From Kofleriaceae bacterium (GTDB taxonomy: Bacteria; Myxococcota_A; Polyangia; Haliangiales; Haliangiaceae), in the NCBI GenBank assembly GCA_013368795.1, contig JABFXX010000231.1, forward strand, positions 1-64,000: DNA of 64,000 nucleotides. The letters are read 5' to 3'. Below are positions 49,851-61,208 of the stretch, in pieces; positions within the stretch are counted from its first letter, which is position 1, and each line of letters opens with the position of its first letter. Both the position numbers and the translations under genes were made by a program. The notes under the pieces are model-generated. The model was not told the DNA's origin, searched no databases, and was given only the letters and a program-made list of their open reading frames with translations.

Positions 49851-49987
49851 CGCGCCTCGGTCTTGTAGGACGGCAGCACGCGAGACTGGTCGCTGCCGTT
49901 CGCGACGACCATCAGGACGATCGCCGCGATCATGTTGATCGCGAGCAAGCCGATGATCGCGATGAGCCACTTCGTTCCGGGCTTCAT
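49847..49987 (-). CDS. Short FixH/CcoH-like membrane microprotein
   Basis: 46 residues: MKPGTKWLIAIIGLLAIN, one membrane helix and the tail [12 protein letters not shown]. Position between ccoG and the SafE-like gene is where fixH/ccoH sits, and the helix followed by a V-x-x-SY segment resembles the beginning of FixH, but the periplasmic domain of about 100 residues is missing. It starts and ends with 4-base overlaps, so it is clearly a translated member of the operon. Confidence 0.75.
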   Translation of the reverse strand: MKPGTKWLIAIIGLLAINMIAAIVLMVVANGSDQSRVLPSYKTEAR

Positions 49988-51351
49988 TTCGTTCCTCCAT
50001 CGGGACCGAGCAGCGTCACCGTGATGATGCGGCTGAATCCCTCGGTGTCATGGATCTTCAAGTACGCGCGGCGCTTGCCCGCGACGAACGACGTCCGCGG
50101 CACGTCGACAAACAACGGCACCTCGAGCGACTTGTGCGGCGCGAGCTCGTACGACGGCTGCGCGCGTAGCGACGCGTCCGGCGTGTCGACGAGCACGATG
50201 AAGTACTTCTTCGGCGCGTCGGTCCCGTTCTCGAGCTTGATCCGCGCCTGCGCCGAGATCGAGCCATCGGGCAGCTCGACGAAGCTCGGCCCGTTCACGC
50301 GCTCGACCCACACCTCGGTGCCGGTCCGGCGCGCGACGACGAACGCGAGCATGCCCGCGCACAGCACGAGCACCGCCGGATAGACGATCGTCCGCAGCCG
50401 CAGCAGCGCGCGCGGCTTGCCGGCGAGCTCGTCCTGCGATGTATAGCGGATGAGGCCGCGCTTGCGGTCGAGCTTGTCCATCACCGCATCGCACGCGTCG
50501 ATGCACTGCGCGCAACCGACGCACTCCATCTGCAGGCCGTTGCGGATGTCGATGCCCGTCGGGCAGACCGCGACGCACGCGCTGCAGTCGACGCAATCGC
50601 CGACGGTGCTGAGCACCGGCAGCTTCTTCTTCTTGCCGCGCGGCTCGCCGCGAGCTTCGTCGTAGCCGACGATCAGCGACTGGCGGTCGAGCAGCACCGA
50701 CTGCAGCCGGCCGTATGGGCACGCGACAATGCACATCTGCTCGCGGAACCAGCCGAAGTCGGCCAGCATCAGCGCGCTCGTGCCGAGCACGATGGCAAAG
50801 CCAACCGGGTGCTCGAGCGGCGAGCGGAACACCCAGGTCTCGAGCCGGTCCGTGCCGACGAAGTATGCGAGGAACACGTTCGACAGCGCGAACGCGAGCG
50901 CGGAGAACACTGTCCACTTGACGACCTTGCGCACACGGCTCGTGTGCTGACCGCGATAGCCCTCGAGCCAGCGCTCGATCGGGCGGAACACGTGCTCGAG
51001 ATACACCGTCTGCGGGCAGCCCCAGCCGCACCACACGCGACCCCACAGCGCGGTCACCAGGAACACGGCGATCGCGATCGTGAGCCCGACGAGCGCGAGC
51101 ACGAAGCCGTCGCTCGGCCGGAACACCGTGCCGAAGAAGTCGAGCTCGCGGTCGACGAGATCGATCATGAACGCGGGCCGACCGCCGATGCGAATGCGCG
51201 GCAACAGCACGAACAGCGCGATCAGCGCGTAGCCGACGATCTGGCGGCGGCGCATGAAGCGGCCGGGCGCCGGCTTCGGCGTGATCCAGCGCCGGGTGCC
51301 GTCGCGGTTGAGCGTCGACAGCACCTGCTCGGGGGCGAGGTTCGTCGTCAT
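49984..51351 (-). CDS. ccoG: cbb3 oxidase accessory protein CcoG
   Basis: A 455-residue membrane ferredoxin-like protein that helps deliver copper to cbb3 oxidase. Several helices (WGRVWCGWGCPQTVYLEHVF) and two 4Fe-4S motifs (CVDCSACVAVCP, CVGCAQCIDACD), then an Ig-like C-terminal domain. Start at 51351 overlaps the ccoP stop by four bases; the sequence is typical from MTTNLAPEQVLSTLNRDG onward. Confidence 0.95.
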   Translation of the reverse strand: MTTNLAPEQVLSTLNRDGTRRWITPKPAPGRFMRRRQIVGYALIALFVLLPRIRIGGRPAFMIDLVDRELDFFGTVFRPSDGFVLALVGLTIAIAVFLVTALWGRVWCGWGCPQTVYLEHVFRPIERWLEGYRGQHTSRVRKVVKWTVFSALAFALSNVFLAYFVGTDRLETWVFRSPLEHPVGFAIVLGTSALMLADFGWFREQMCIVACPYGRLQSVLLDRQSLIVGYDEARGEPRGKKKKLPVLSTVGDCVDCSACVAVCPTGIDIRNGLQMECVGCAQCIDACDAVMDKLDRKRGLIRYTSQDELAGKPRALLRLRTIVYPAVLVLCAGMLAFVVARRTGTEVWVERVNGPSFVELPDGSISAQARIKLENGTDAPKKYFIVLVDTPDASLRAQPSYELAPHKSLEVPLFVDVPRTSFVAGKRRAYLKIHDTEGFSRIITVTLLGPDGGTK

Positions 51352-51974
51352 GGCGCCTTGAACGGGTCGACGGGATGGCCCTGCGGCTCCTTGCCCGGGA
51401 CGTTCGTGTTCCGCAGCGAGATCGCGAACGCCGCCGCGGCGAGCACGTCGGTCGCCGGCAGCTGCTCGCCCCACGCGAGCATCGCGGTGCCGGGCGCGCC
51501 GTTGGACACGGTGTTGTAGATGTCCATGCGCGTCGAGCCGTGGATCTGGAACCCGTCGGTCAGGTTCGGACCGATGAGGCCGTGGCCGTCCTCGGTGTGG
51601 CAGCTCGCGCAGCGCGTCTTGAAGATCTGCTTGCCCTTCTCGACCGTCTTCGGATCCTTCGACTCGCGAGCGAGCACGTTCTCGTCGACGTTCGCGGCCT
51701 CCGCGGCCTCGCGCAGCGCCTTCTTGTCGTTGTACTCGGCGAGCTCGCGCGCGTACTGCTGGTCCGGCGTCGAGCCCCACGGCGCGACGTGGAACCACAC
51801 CCAGTAGCCGGCGGCGAACACGATCGCGGCCCAGAAGCCGGTGAGCCACCAGCCGGGCATCGGGTTGTCGTATTCCTGGATCCCGTCGTAGGCGTGATCC
51901 ATGAGCGGCGCGTCGTCGGTCGTCGTCTCGGCGACCCCGGACTCGGCGGTCGGAAGGTGAACGGGAGGTGTCAC
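51348..51974 (-). CDS. ccoP: cbb3 oxidase subunit CcoP, single-heme form
   Basis: 208 residues: N-terminal CcoP region (DHAYDGIQEYDNPMPGWW, one helix) and a single cytochrome c domain with CASCH and Met ligand in GTAMLAW. Typical proteobacterial CcoP is di-heme and near 300 residues, so this is a shortened mono-heme form. GTG 51974 overlaps the ccoQ stop. Confidence 0.92.
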   Translation of the reverse strand: MTPPVHLPTAESGVAETTTDDAPLMDHAYDGIQEYDNPMPGWWLTGFWAAIVFAAGYWVWFHVAPWGSTPDQQYARELAEYNDKKALREAAEAANVDENVLARESKDPKTVEKGKQIFKTRCASCHTEDGHGLIGPNLTDGFQIHGSTRMDIYNTVSNGAPGTAMLAWGEQLPATDVLAAAAFAISLRNTNVPGKEPQGHPVDPFKAP

Positions 51975-52153
51975 GGGCGATCTCCTGCGTCGTCGGCGAG
52001 TGGGAGCTGAGCGGCGTGCGCGTGCTCGGCAGCGCGGCGCTTGCCGCCGTGGCGGACCGCGACCGCGGCGAACACGGCGACGAAGAGCACGAGCGCGAGC
52101 TCGGCGAAATGGGTCGGTGTCAATGCAGACACCAGCTCGGATAGCCGGATCAC
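51971..52153 (-). CDS. ccoQ: CcoQ-like small subunit
   Basis: 60 residues with one membrane helix (FAELALVLFVAVFAAVAVRHGGKRR), in the standard ccoQ position between ccoNO and ccoP, with 4-base overlaps on both sides. Sequence conservation of CcoQ is low, so the name rests on position and shape. Confidence 0.8.
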   Translation of the reverse strand: MIRLSELVSALTPTHFAELALVLFVAVFAAVAVRHGGKRRAAEHAHAAQLPLADDAGDRP

Positions 52154-54309
52154 TGGATACCTCCTTGCGTGCTCTTGCGGATGTCGACGCCGAGCCGCTG
52201 CATGTACGCGATGAGTGCCATCACCTCCTTGCTCTGCATCCCTGCCGGACCGCCCTGCGTTTGCAGCTGGCCGGCGAGCGTCGTCGCCTGATCGCGCGCC
52301 ATTTGCGCGCCGTGCTGGAGCGCCTCCGCGCCGTACGGCACGCCGAGCATCGCCATCGCGTCGATGCGGCGCTGGATGACATCCCACTCGATGTCGTCGT
52401 GGAGCAGGTGCGGGTAGCTCGGCATGACCGAGCCCGGCGACGTGTTGCGCGGGTTCTCGAAGTGCCGCAGGTGCCAGAGCTCGTCGCGCCGGCCGCCCTC
52501 GCGCGCGAGGTCAGGGCCCGTGCGCTTGCTGCCCCACTGGAACGGATGGTCGTAGATGAACTCGCCGGGCCGCGAGTACTCGGCGGGCTTGCCGTTCATG
52601 CCGTAGCGGACCGTCTCGTCGAGGAACGGCCGCACCATCTGCGAGTGGCAGTTGTAACAACCCTCGCGGATGTAGATGTCGCGGCCGTAGAGCTCGAGCG
52701 GCGTGTACGGCTTGACGCTCGCGATGCGCGGCACGTTGTCGCCGATGAGGAACGTCGGCAGGATCTCGAACAGCGACGCGATGACGACCGCGAGCGTGAC
52801 GAGCACGGTGAACAGCGCCGGCAGGCCCTCCCACTTGCGGTGCCAGTGGGTCTTCGCCTCGGCCTTCGCCGCCGCCTTCACCTCGCGGATCATCGGCGGC
52901 ACGCTGACCTCGACCTCCTCGTACGTCGCCGGGCGCGACTTCCAGGTCTTGTAGATGTTGTAGGCGCCGATCGCGAGGCCCGTGATGTAGAGCGAGCCGC
53001 CGATGGCGCGCAGCCAGTACATCGGCACGAGGCGCGTCACCGTCTCGAGGAAGTCGGGATACATGAGGCGGCCGGTGTGGTCGAACGCGCGCCACATGAG
53101 GCCCTGCGTGATGCCCGCGGCCCACATCGCGACGACGTAGATGACGATGCCGATCGTCGCGACCCAGAAGTGCGTCGTCGCGAGCTTCTTCGAGTAGAGC
53201 TTGGTCTGGTACAGGCGCGGGACGAGCCAGTAGATCATCCCGAACACCATGAAACCGACCCAGCCGAGCGCGCCGGCGTGGACGTGGGCGATGTTCCAGT
53301 CCGTGTAGTGCGACAGCGCGTTGACGCTCTTCACCGAGAGCATCGGGCCCTCGAACGTCGCCATGCCGTAGAACGTGATGCCGACGACGAAGAACTTGAG
53401 GACCGGGTCCTCGGCGACGCGATTCCATGCGCCGCGCAGCGTGAGCAGGCCGTTCAGCATGCCGCCCCACGACGGCATCCACAGCATCACGCTGAAGATC
53501 ATGCCGAGGGTCGAGGCCCACTGCGGCAGCGCCGTGTAGTGCAAATGGTGCGGGCCCGCCCAGATGTAGATGAAGACGAGCGACCAGAAGTGGAGGATCG
53601 ACAGCCGGTAGCTGAACACCGGCCGCTCCGCTGCCTTCGGCAGGAAGTAGTACATGAGGCCGAGGAACGGCGTCGTCAGCACGAACGCGACGGCGTTGTG
53701 GCCGTACCACCACTGCATGAACGCGTCCTGCACGCCGGCGAACAGCGAGTAGCTCTTGAACATGCCCGCGGGGATCGCGAGGTTGTTGAAGATGTGGAGG
53801 ACCGCGATCGTGATGATCGACGCGATGTAGAACCACAGCGCGACGTAGAGGTGCTTCTCGCGGCGATCGCGCACCATCGCGAAGAAGTTGACGGCGAACG
53901 CGACCCACACGACCGCGATCGCGAGATCGATCGGCCACTCGAGCTCGGCGTACTCCTTCGCCTGGGTGAAGCCGAGCGGCAGCGTGATCGCGGCCGCGAC
54001 GATGATCAGCTGCCAGCCCCAGAAGTGGAACTTCGACAGCCACTCGATCGGTCGCGCCTTGAGCAGTCGCTGCGACGAGTAGTAGACGGCCGCGAAGATG
54101 CCGTTGCCCGCGAATGCGAAGATCACCGCATTCGTGTGCAAGGGACGCAGGCGGCCGAACGAGAAGTACGGCGCGAAGTTCAGGCTCGGTAGCGCGAGTT
54201 GCAGCGCGCACCACAGGCCGACGAGCATGCCCACGGCACCCCACACGATCGTGGCGGTGACGAACTTGCGGACGATCGCGTCGTCGTAGCGAAGACTGGC
54301 GTTCGACAT
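52150..54309 (-). CDS. ccoNO: Fused cbb3 oxidase subunits I and II (CcoNO)
   Basis: A 719-residue fusion. Residues about 1-475 are CcoN with twelve helices, His58 in RPLHTNAVIFAF, the copper/crosslink region WWYGHNAVAF, GPHHLHYT and AHVHAGALGW. Residues about 500-719 are CcoO with one helix and heme site EGCYNCHSQMVRPF. Fused CcoNO is known in some lineages, including Bacteroidetes. High-affinity terminal oxidase core reducing O2 at low tension. It opens the eight-gene operon. The start at 54309 follows a sigma-54 promoter whose -12 C is only 16 bases away, and no Shine-Dalgarno is visible. Confidence 0.95.
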   Translation of the reverse strand: MSNASLRYDDAIVRKFVTATIVWGAVGMLVGLWCALQLALPSLNFAPYFSFGRLRPLHTNAVIFAFAGNGIFAAVYYSSQRLLKARPIEWLSKFHFWGWQLIIVAAAITLPLGFTQAKEYAELEWPIDLAIAVVWVAFAVNFFAMVRDRREKHLYVALWFYIASIITIAVLHIFNNLAIPAGMFKSYSLFAGVQDAFMQWWYGHNAVAFVLTTPFLGLMYYFLPKAAERPVFSYRLSILHFWSLVFIYIWAGPHHLHYTALPQWASTLGMIFSVMLWMPSWGGMLNGLLTLRGAWNRVAEDPVLKFFVVGITFYGMATFEGPMLSVKSVNALSHYTDWNIAHVHAGALGWVGFMVFGMIYWLVPRLYQTKLYSKKLATTHFWVATIGIVIYVVAMWAAGITQGLMWRAFDHTGRLMYPDFLETVTRLVPMYWLRAIGGSLYITGLAIGAYNIYKTWKSRPATYEEVEVSVPPMIREVKAAAKAEAKTHWHRKWEGLPALFTVLVTLAVVIASLFEILPTFLIGDNVPRIASVKPYTPLELYGRDIYIREGCYNCHSQMVRPFLDETVRYGMNGKPAEYSRPGEFIYDHPFQWGSKRTGPDLAREGGRRDELWHLRHFENPRNTSPGSVMPSYPHLLHDDIEWDVIQRRIDAMAMLGVPYGAEALQHGAQMARDQATTLAGQLQTQGGPAGMQSKEVMALIAYMQRLGVDIRKSTQGGIQ

Positions 54310-54323
54310 CGCCCGCGCTGCAT

Positions 54324-54339
54324 CGCAACTCCCGTGCCC
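54324..54339 (-). promoter_or_regulatory. Sigma-54 promoter of the cbb3 operon
   Basis: Leftward GGGCACGGGAGTTGCG: GGCACG and TTGC in correct spacing. The -12 C is 16 bases from ATG 54309, predicting a leader of about four bases. Confidence 0.7.
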
Positions 54340-54352
54340 GCGCGTACGTGCC

Positions 54353-54430
54353 CTCCCGTACGCATTGCGCGCAACTCTTGCGTCGATCAGGGGTCGCGCA
54401 GCAACCGGTGCGCGAGTTCGCGTACGGGAG
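54353..54430. promoter_or_regulatory. Shared enhancer pair inside an 11-base inverted repeat, ccoNO / 36-residue gene
   Basis: CGCAACTCTTGCG (54370-54382) and AGCAACCGGTGCG (54400-54412), centres 30 apart, each 31 bases from the -24 element of its own divergent promoter. They are enclosed by CTCCCGTACGC (54353-54363) and GCGTACGGGAG (54420-54430), an exact inverted repeat placed symmetrically around the pair (6-base gap on the left, 7 on the right). Confidence 0.7.
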
Positions 54431-54442
54431 CCCGCGTACGCG

Positions 54443-54458
54443 TGGCACGCCCGGTGCT
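54443..54458 (+). promoter_or_regulatory. Sigma-54 promoter of the 36-residue gene
   Basis: TGGCACGCCCGGTGCT: perfect -24 half and TGCT at -12; -12 C 16 bases before ATG 54473. Confidence 0.65.
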
Positions 54459-54472
54459 CTCACGCGGCGGTC

Positions 54473-54583
54473 ATGGAAACTCGCCAGCGCAGAGACTCAT
54501 GGGCCATCCCCTTCGAAGTGATCCTGTGGACCACCTACGGCGTCGGGCTGATCATGGTGATGGTCGTCGTGCTGATGCACTGA
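54473..54583 (+). CDS. 36-residue single-helix membrane microprotein
   Basis: METRQRRDSWAIPFEVILW followed by a hydrophobic helix ending MVMVVVLMH. Charged cytoplasmic N-terminus and one membrane helix. No family recognised. Too small to trust alone, but a sigma-54 promoter with exact enhancer geometry points at its start and it is divergent from ccoNO, so a role as small oxidase-associated subunit (compare CydX, CcoM) is a reasonable guess. Confidence 0.55.
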   Translation: METRQRRDSWAIPFEVILWTTYGVGLIMVMVVVLMH

Positions 54584-54587
54584 CGCG

Positions 54588-56508
<1,921 letters not shown>

Positions 56509-56519
<11 letters not shown>

Positions 56520-57609
56520 CGAACCTCACGACGAAGATGGTCCCCGGATTTGCGTCCTCGATCCAGATCGAGCCGCCCTGCGCCGCGGTCGCGACCTTGC
56601 AGAATGCGAGGCCGAGGCCGTGCCCGGCGCGACCGCTCGTGCCGCGGACGAACCGTTCGAAGACCTGCGCGCGCAGCTCCTCGGGGATGCCGGCGCCGGC
56701 ATCGGCGATCCGGATCTCGACGCGCGAGTCGACCAGCCGCGCAGAGATGCGGACGCTCGAGTCCTCGGGCGCGTGACGGATCGCGTTGTCGACGATGTTC
56801 TCGATCACCCGTCGCACGAGATCGGCGTCGGCCTTTGCCGCGAGCGCAGGGGCGTCGACCTCGAGCGTCACGTTCGAGGCGCGCGCGCGTACCTCCATCG
56901 CCGTCACGATGTCCGCGACGAGCGGCGGCAGGACGACCCGGTCGAGCTTGGGCGCGAGCGCTCCCTCGTCGTCCTTGCTGAGATCGAGGAGGTTGCCGAT
57001 CATCCGCGAGAGCGCGCGCGTGTCCGACTGGATCTGCGACGCGGCGCTGCGCCCTCGCTCGGTCGCACCCGGATCGCGGGCGACGCGCTGCGCGTTCAGC
57101 TCGATCGCGTGGACCGGGTTCTTGAGGTCATGGACGAGGAACGCGATCAACTGCTCGCGCTGGAGCTGCAGCCGCATCACGTCGTCGCGCTGCTTGCGGA
57201 TGAGCTCGTACAGCTCGGTGCGCTCGGCGGAGATCCGGCGCAGCTTCATCGCCGCCTCGACGCGCATCACCAGCTCGTTGGGCCGGAATGGCTTCGTGAT
57301 GTAGTCGTCGCCGCCGGCGAGCTTTGCGCGGTCGAACGTGTCGACGTCGCGCTGCGCCGTGACGAACAGGATCGGGACGTCGGTGCCGCCGGGAAGCGCT
57401 CGCATCCGCTGGCAGGCGACGACGCCGTCCATCCCGGGCATCCGAACATCGAGCAGCACGCAGTCGGGATGCTCGCGCTCGAACGCCGCGATGCCCGCCT
57501 CGCCGCTCGGCGCGAGGACGACACGGTAATCCTCGTCCTCGAGCGTGGCCTGGGCGAGCGCGCGATTCTCTGCGTTGTCGTCGACGACAAGCACGACCGC
57601 CTGACTCAT
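56509..57609 (-). CDS. REC-histidine kinase
   Basis: A 366-residue protein: N-terminal receiver (VVLVVDDNAENRALAQATLED, acceptor Asp in CVLLDVRMPGMDG, Lys in ITKPFRP), coiled linker, HisKA (FLVHDLKNPVHAIELNAQRV) and HATPase (NIVDNAIRHAPE, DAGAGIPEEL, GHGLGLAFCKV). Start at 57609 (MSQAVVLVVDD) is preferred; the upstream frame is Cys/Arg-rich and lacks homology. Divergent from the sigma-54 activator gene. I found no sigma-54 promoter for it. Confidence 0.9.
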
Positions 57610-57716
57610 GATCGCGGCAGACCTTAGCAGACGCGCAGCGTAGGCATGTCGGCTGCACTCGCCGAGCGGTGTTTCGGGGCTAGACGCCACCCGGTCGAAA
57701 ATCTTGCATCGAAACG

Positions 57717-57758
57717 CGCAATTCCTGCATGCCGTTGCGGGCTGACGCATGTTTTGCA
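57717..57758. promoter_or_regulatory. Enhancer pair upstream of the sigma-54 activator
   Basis: CGCAATTCCTGCA (57717-57729) and CGCATGTTTTGCA (57746-57758), centres 29 apart; the second ends 31 bases before the -24 element. Both match YGCAW-N3-YTGCR. This indicates autoregulation if the activator binds these sites. Confidence 0.65.
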
Positions 57759-57788
57759 CGTTTTGAGTCGTAACTAGTTGGATTGTCC

Positions 57789-57804
57789 TGGCACGATCGT
57801 CGCT
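57789..57804 (+). promoter_or_regulatory. Sigma-54 promoter of the activator-globin kinase operon
   Basis: TGGCACGATCGTCGCT, perfect -24 half, GC at -12. The -12 C is 14 bases before ATG 57817, so the GAGG at 57807 would be upstream of the predicted transcript start; a second promoter or leaderless translation must be considered. Confidence 0.6.
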
Positions 57805-57816
57805 ACGAGGTCACTT

Positions 57817-59222
<1,406 letters not shown>

Positions 59223-59226
<4 letters not shown>

Positions 59227-60386
59227 CGCTGCTGGAGGAGCTGCTGGCGTACGTCGCTCTCGATGACGCGGACCGCACCCGGCTCCGCGCTCTTCACGAA
59301 CGACTCGCGCCCAGCTTCCCGGCGATCGCCAATCTTTTCTACGACGCGATCAACGCGAGCCCGGGCGCGCGCAGCGTGCTGCATGGGCCGGCGCAGATCG
59401 CACGCCTGCACGGCACGCTCGTCGACTGGATGTCGACGGGGTTACTCGGACCCTACGACGATCGGTTCTACGAGAAGCGCTCTCGCATCGGCCGCCGCCA
59501 CGTCGTGATCGGGCTCGAGCATCAGTACATGTTCGCGGCGATGAACACGCTGCGCACGGCGTATCACGATCAGATCATCGTGCTCTATCCGTCGGACCAG
59601 GCGCTCGCGGTCATGCGCTCGGTCAACAAGCTCCTCGACGTCGAGCTCGCGATCATGGTCCAGCACTACCACCTCGACTCCGAGGAGAGGCTGATCGCAC
59701 GCGAGCGCACGATCCAGGGCGATCGGATTCTCGCACTGCAGACGATGTCGGCGGGGCTCGCGCACGAGCTCCGCAACCCGCTCAACGCCGCGAAGCTGCA
59801 GCTCGAGCTGCTCGAGCGGCGGCTGCGCAAGCAGAGCGACGAACCGCGGCTGCTCGAGCCGGCGGAGCTCGCGCAGAGCGAGATCCAGCGCCTGACGAAC
59901 CTGCTCGGCGACTTCCTCGCGTTCGCGCGGCCGTCGGAGCTCAACCCGGAGCGTCACGACGTCGCCGCGATCGTGCGCCACGTCGTCGAGCTCGAGCGGC
60001 TCGGCGCCGAGCGCAAGGGCGCCAAGCTCGAGGTCATCGACAGTCCGCGCGAGCTCCACGCCGACATCGATGCGCCGAAGATGCACCAGATCCTGCACAA
60101 CCTCGTTCGCAACTCGGTCGAGGCCGTGCCGGCGGGCGGTCACATCGCCGTCGGCCTCGTATCCCATCCGACCTCGTTCAAGCTGCGGGTCGAGGATGAT
60201 GGCCCCGGGATTCCGGACGCGGTCCGCCAGCGCATCTTCGAGCCGTTCTTCTCGACCAAGGAGGGCGGTACCGGGCTCGGCATGTCGATCGTGCACAGCC
60301 TCGTGACGCTGCACGGCGGCGTGATCGAGCTCGACACGAGTCCGCGCGGAACGCGCTTCGACGTGTCGATTCCCGTGCGCAGCTAG
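59223..60386 (+). CDS. Globin-coupled sensor histidine kinase
   Basis: 387 residues. Residues 1-155 form a protoglobin/globin-sensor domain with the proximal heme His93 in RIGRRHVVIGLEHQYM; then HisKA (GLAHELRNPLNAAKLQLELL) and HATPase (NLVRNSVEAVP, DDGPGIPDAV, GGTGLGMSIVHSL). Soluble heme kinase expected to sense O2, NO or CO. GTG 59223 overlaps the stop of the sigma-54 activator. This pairing next to NO reductase and cbb3 genes suggests gas-controlled sigma-54 transcription. Confidence 0.9.
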
Positions 60387-60393
60387 CGGCCGA

Positions 60394-60915
60394 TCATTCG
60401 CGCTTGCCGGGAAGCTCGTCGTTGTCGACGAGCCAGCGCACGATGTCCTTCGCGGAGATGACGCCGATCAGGCTGCCTTCGCACGACACGATCAGCACGT
60501 GATGCAGGTCTTCGAGCGTCATCAGGCTCGCGGCATGCGCCACCGTTGCCCGCTCGTCGAGTGTCAACGCGAGCGGCATCATGACGTCGCGCGCGGTCTT
60601 GAGCGTCCACGCGGTGGCATCGGCATCGAGGTGCTCGACCAGGTCTGACTTCGTCACGATGCCCTGCGGACGACCTCGTTCATCGATGATCGGAAGGCAG
60701 CCGATGTGCTCGCCGAGGAACAGAGCGGGCAGGGCCGACACCCCGAGGTCCGGGTCCGCGCAGACCAGGCGCCGCGACATGATCGCGGTCACCGGAACGT
60801 CGTGCGCGATGGTCACCCGGCGCGGCGGCCTCGCCAGCTCGTCGTGACCGCACGGATGGACGTCGCGTACCCGAAGCCGTCCCTGTCCGTCGTACACACG
60901 TTGTGTCGTTGCCAT
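60394..60915 (-). CDS. Two-CBS-domain protein
   Basis: A 173-residue CBS pair (AIMSRRLVCADPDLGVSALPALFL... and DVMMPLALTLDERATVAHAASLM..., IGVISAKDIVRWL) with a 45-residue N-terminal extension. AGGAGG precedes the ATG by six bases. A near-consensus sigma-54 promoter and an enhancer at 31 bases lie upstream. Probable energy-sensing regulator; partner unknown. Confidence 0.9.
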   Translation of the reverse strand: MATTQRVYDGQGRLRVRDVHPCGHDELARPPRRVTIAHDVPVTAIMSRRLVCADPDLGVSALPALFLGEHIGCLPIIDERGRPQGIVTKSDLVEHLDADATAWTLKTARDVMMPLALTLDERATVAHAASLMTLEDLHHVLIVSCEGSLIGVISAKDIVRWLVDNDELPGKRE

Positions 60916-60938
60916 GCCGACCTCCTGAACGGGGAGAG

Positions 60939-60954
60939 AGCAAGGTTCGAGCCT
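60939..60954 (-). promoter_or_regulatory. Sigma-54 promoter of the CBS gene
   Basis: Leftward AGGCTCGAACCTTGCT: very close to consensus. The -12 C is 25 bases from ATG 60915, so the AGGAGG lies in the leader. Confidence 0.72.
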
Positions 60955-60984
60955 GCACATACCGGCCATCCCGCACGCCGAACC

Positions 60985-61027
60985 CGCAACTCCTGCGCTG
61001 CTCGCTCCGGCGAGGCGAGCATCTGCG
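60985..61027. promoter_or_regulatory. Enhancer sites for the CBS gene
   Basis: CGCAACTCCTGCG (60985-60997) is a full match, 31 bases from the -24 element. At 61015-61027, GCGAGCATCTGCG keeps only the right half (CTGCG), at the exact 30-base spacing. Confidence 0.62.
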
Positions 61028-61084
61028 CGATCCGGATCGCAGGATGCCCTCCATGATTCGGGAGATGGCGTACGTAGGATTGCG

Positions 61085-61127
61085 CGCAGGCGTCGCGCAG
61101 GATTCTCGTGGACGCGCAAGGGCTGCG
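61085..61127. promoter_or_regulatory. Enhancer pair for the NO reductase gene
   Basis: CGCAGGCGTCGCG (61085-61097, imperfect) and CGCAAGGGCTGCG (61115-61127, full match), centres 30 apart. The second is 52 bases from the -24-like element at 61179, that is two helical turns more than the usual 31. Confidence 0.5.
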
Positions 61128-61178
61128 CATTTGTGGGCCGGCGTCATCGCGTTCTCGCATAGATACGGCGTCGCTCTC

Positions 61179-61199
61179 GGGCGCAGGTTCTGCAGAACC
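61179..61199 (+). promoter_or_regulatory. Sigma-54-like promoter overlapped by a 14-base palindrome, NO reductase
   Basis: GGGCGCAGGTTCTGCA (61179-61194) has GG-N10-GC and TGCA, -12 C 16 bases before ATG 61209. GGTTCTGCAGAACC (61186-61199) is a perfect 14-base palindrome covering the -12 box, a natural place for a repressor. The ribosome-site-like GGCAGG at 61200 would be only partly on a sigma-54 transcript. Confidence 0.5.
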
Positions 61200-61208
61200 G
61201 GCAGGCAA

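Noticed and set aside
46507-49938. Rightward open frame of more than 1100 codons opposite ccoI
   Set aside because: Arg/Ala/Asp-rich antisense translation; the minus strand carries ccoS, ccoI and the SafE-like gene with all motifs.
52000-54192. Rightward 730-codon frame opposite ccoNO
   Set aside because: Antisense of an unmistakable oxidase subunit; no motif.
54310-54472. FNR/FixK box (TTGAT-N4-ATCAA) before ccoNO
   Set aside because: Searched by eye in the divergent region; no match, only CGATCAGG fragments.
61068-61087. TGGCGTACGTAGGATTGCG as norZ promoter
   Set aside because: Thirteen bases separate GG and GC; sigma-54 needs ten.
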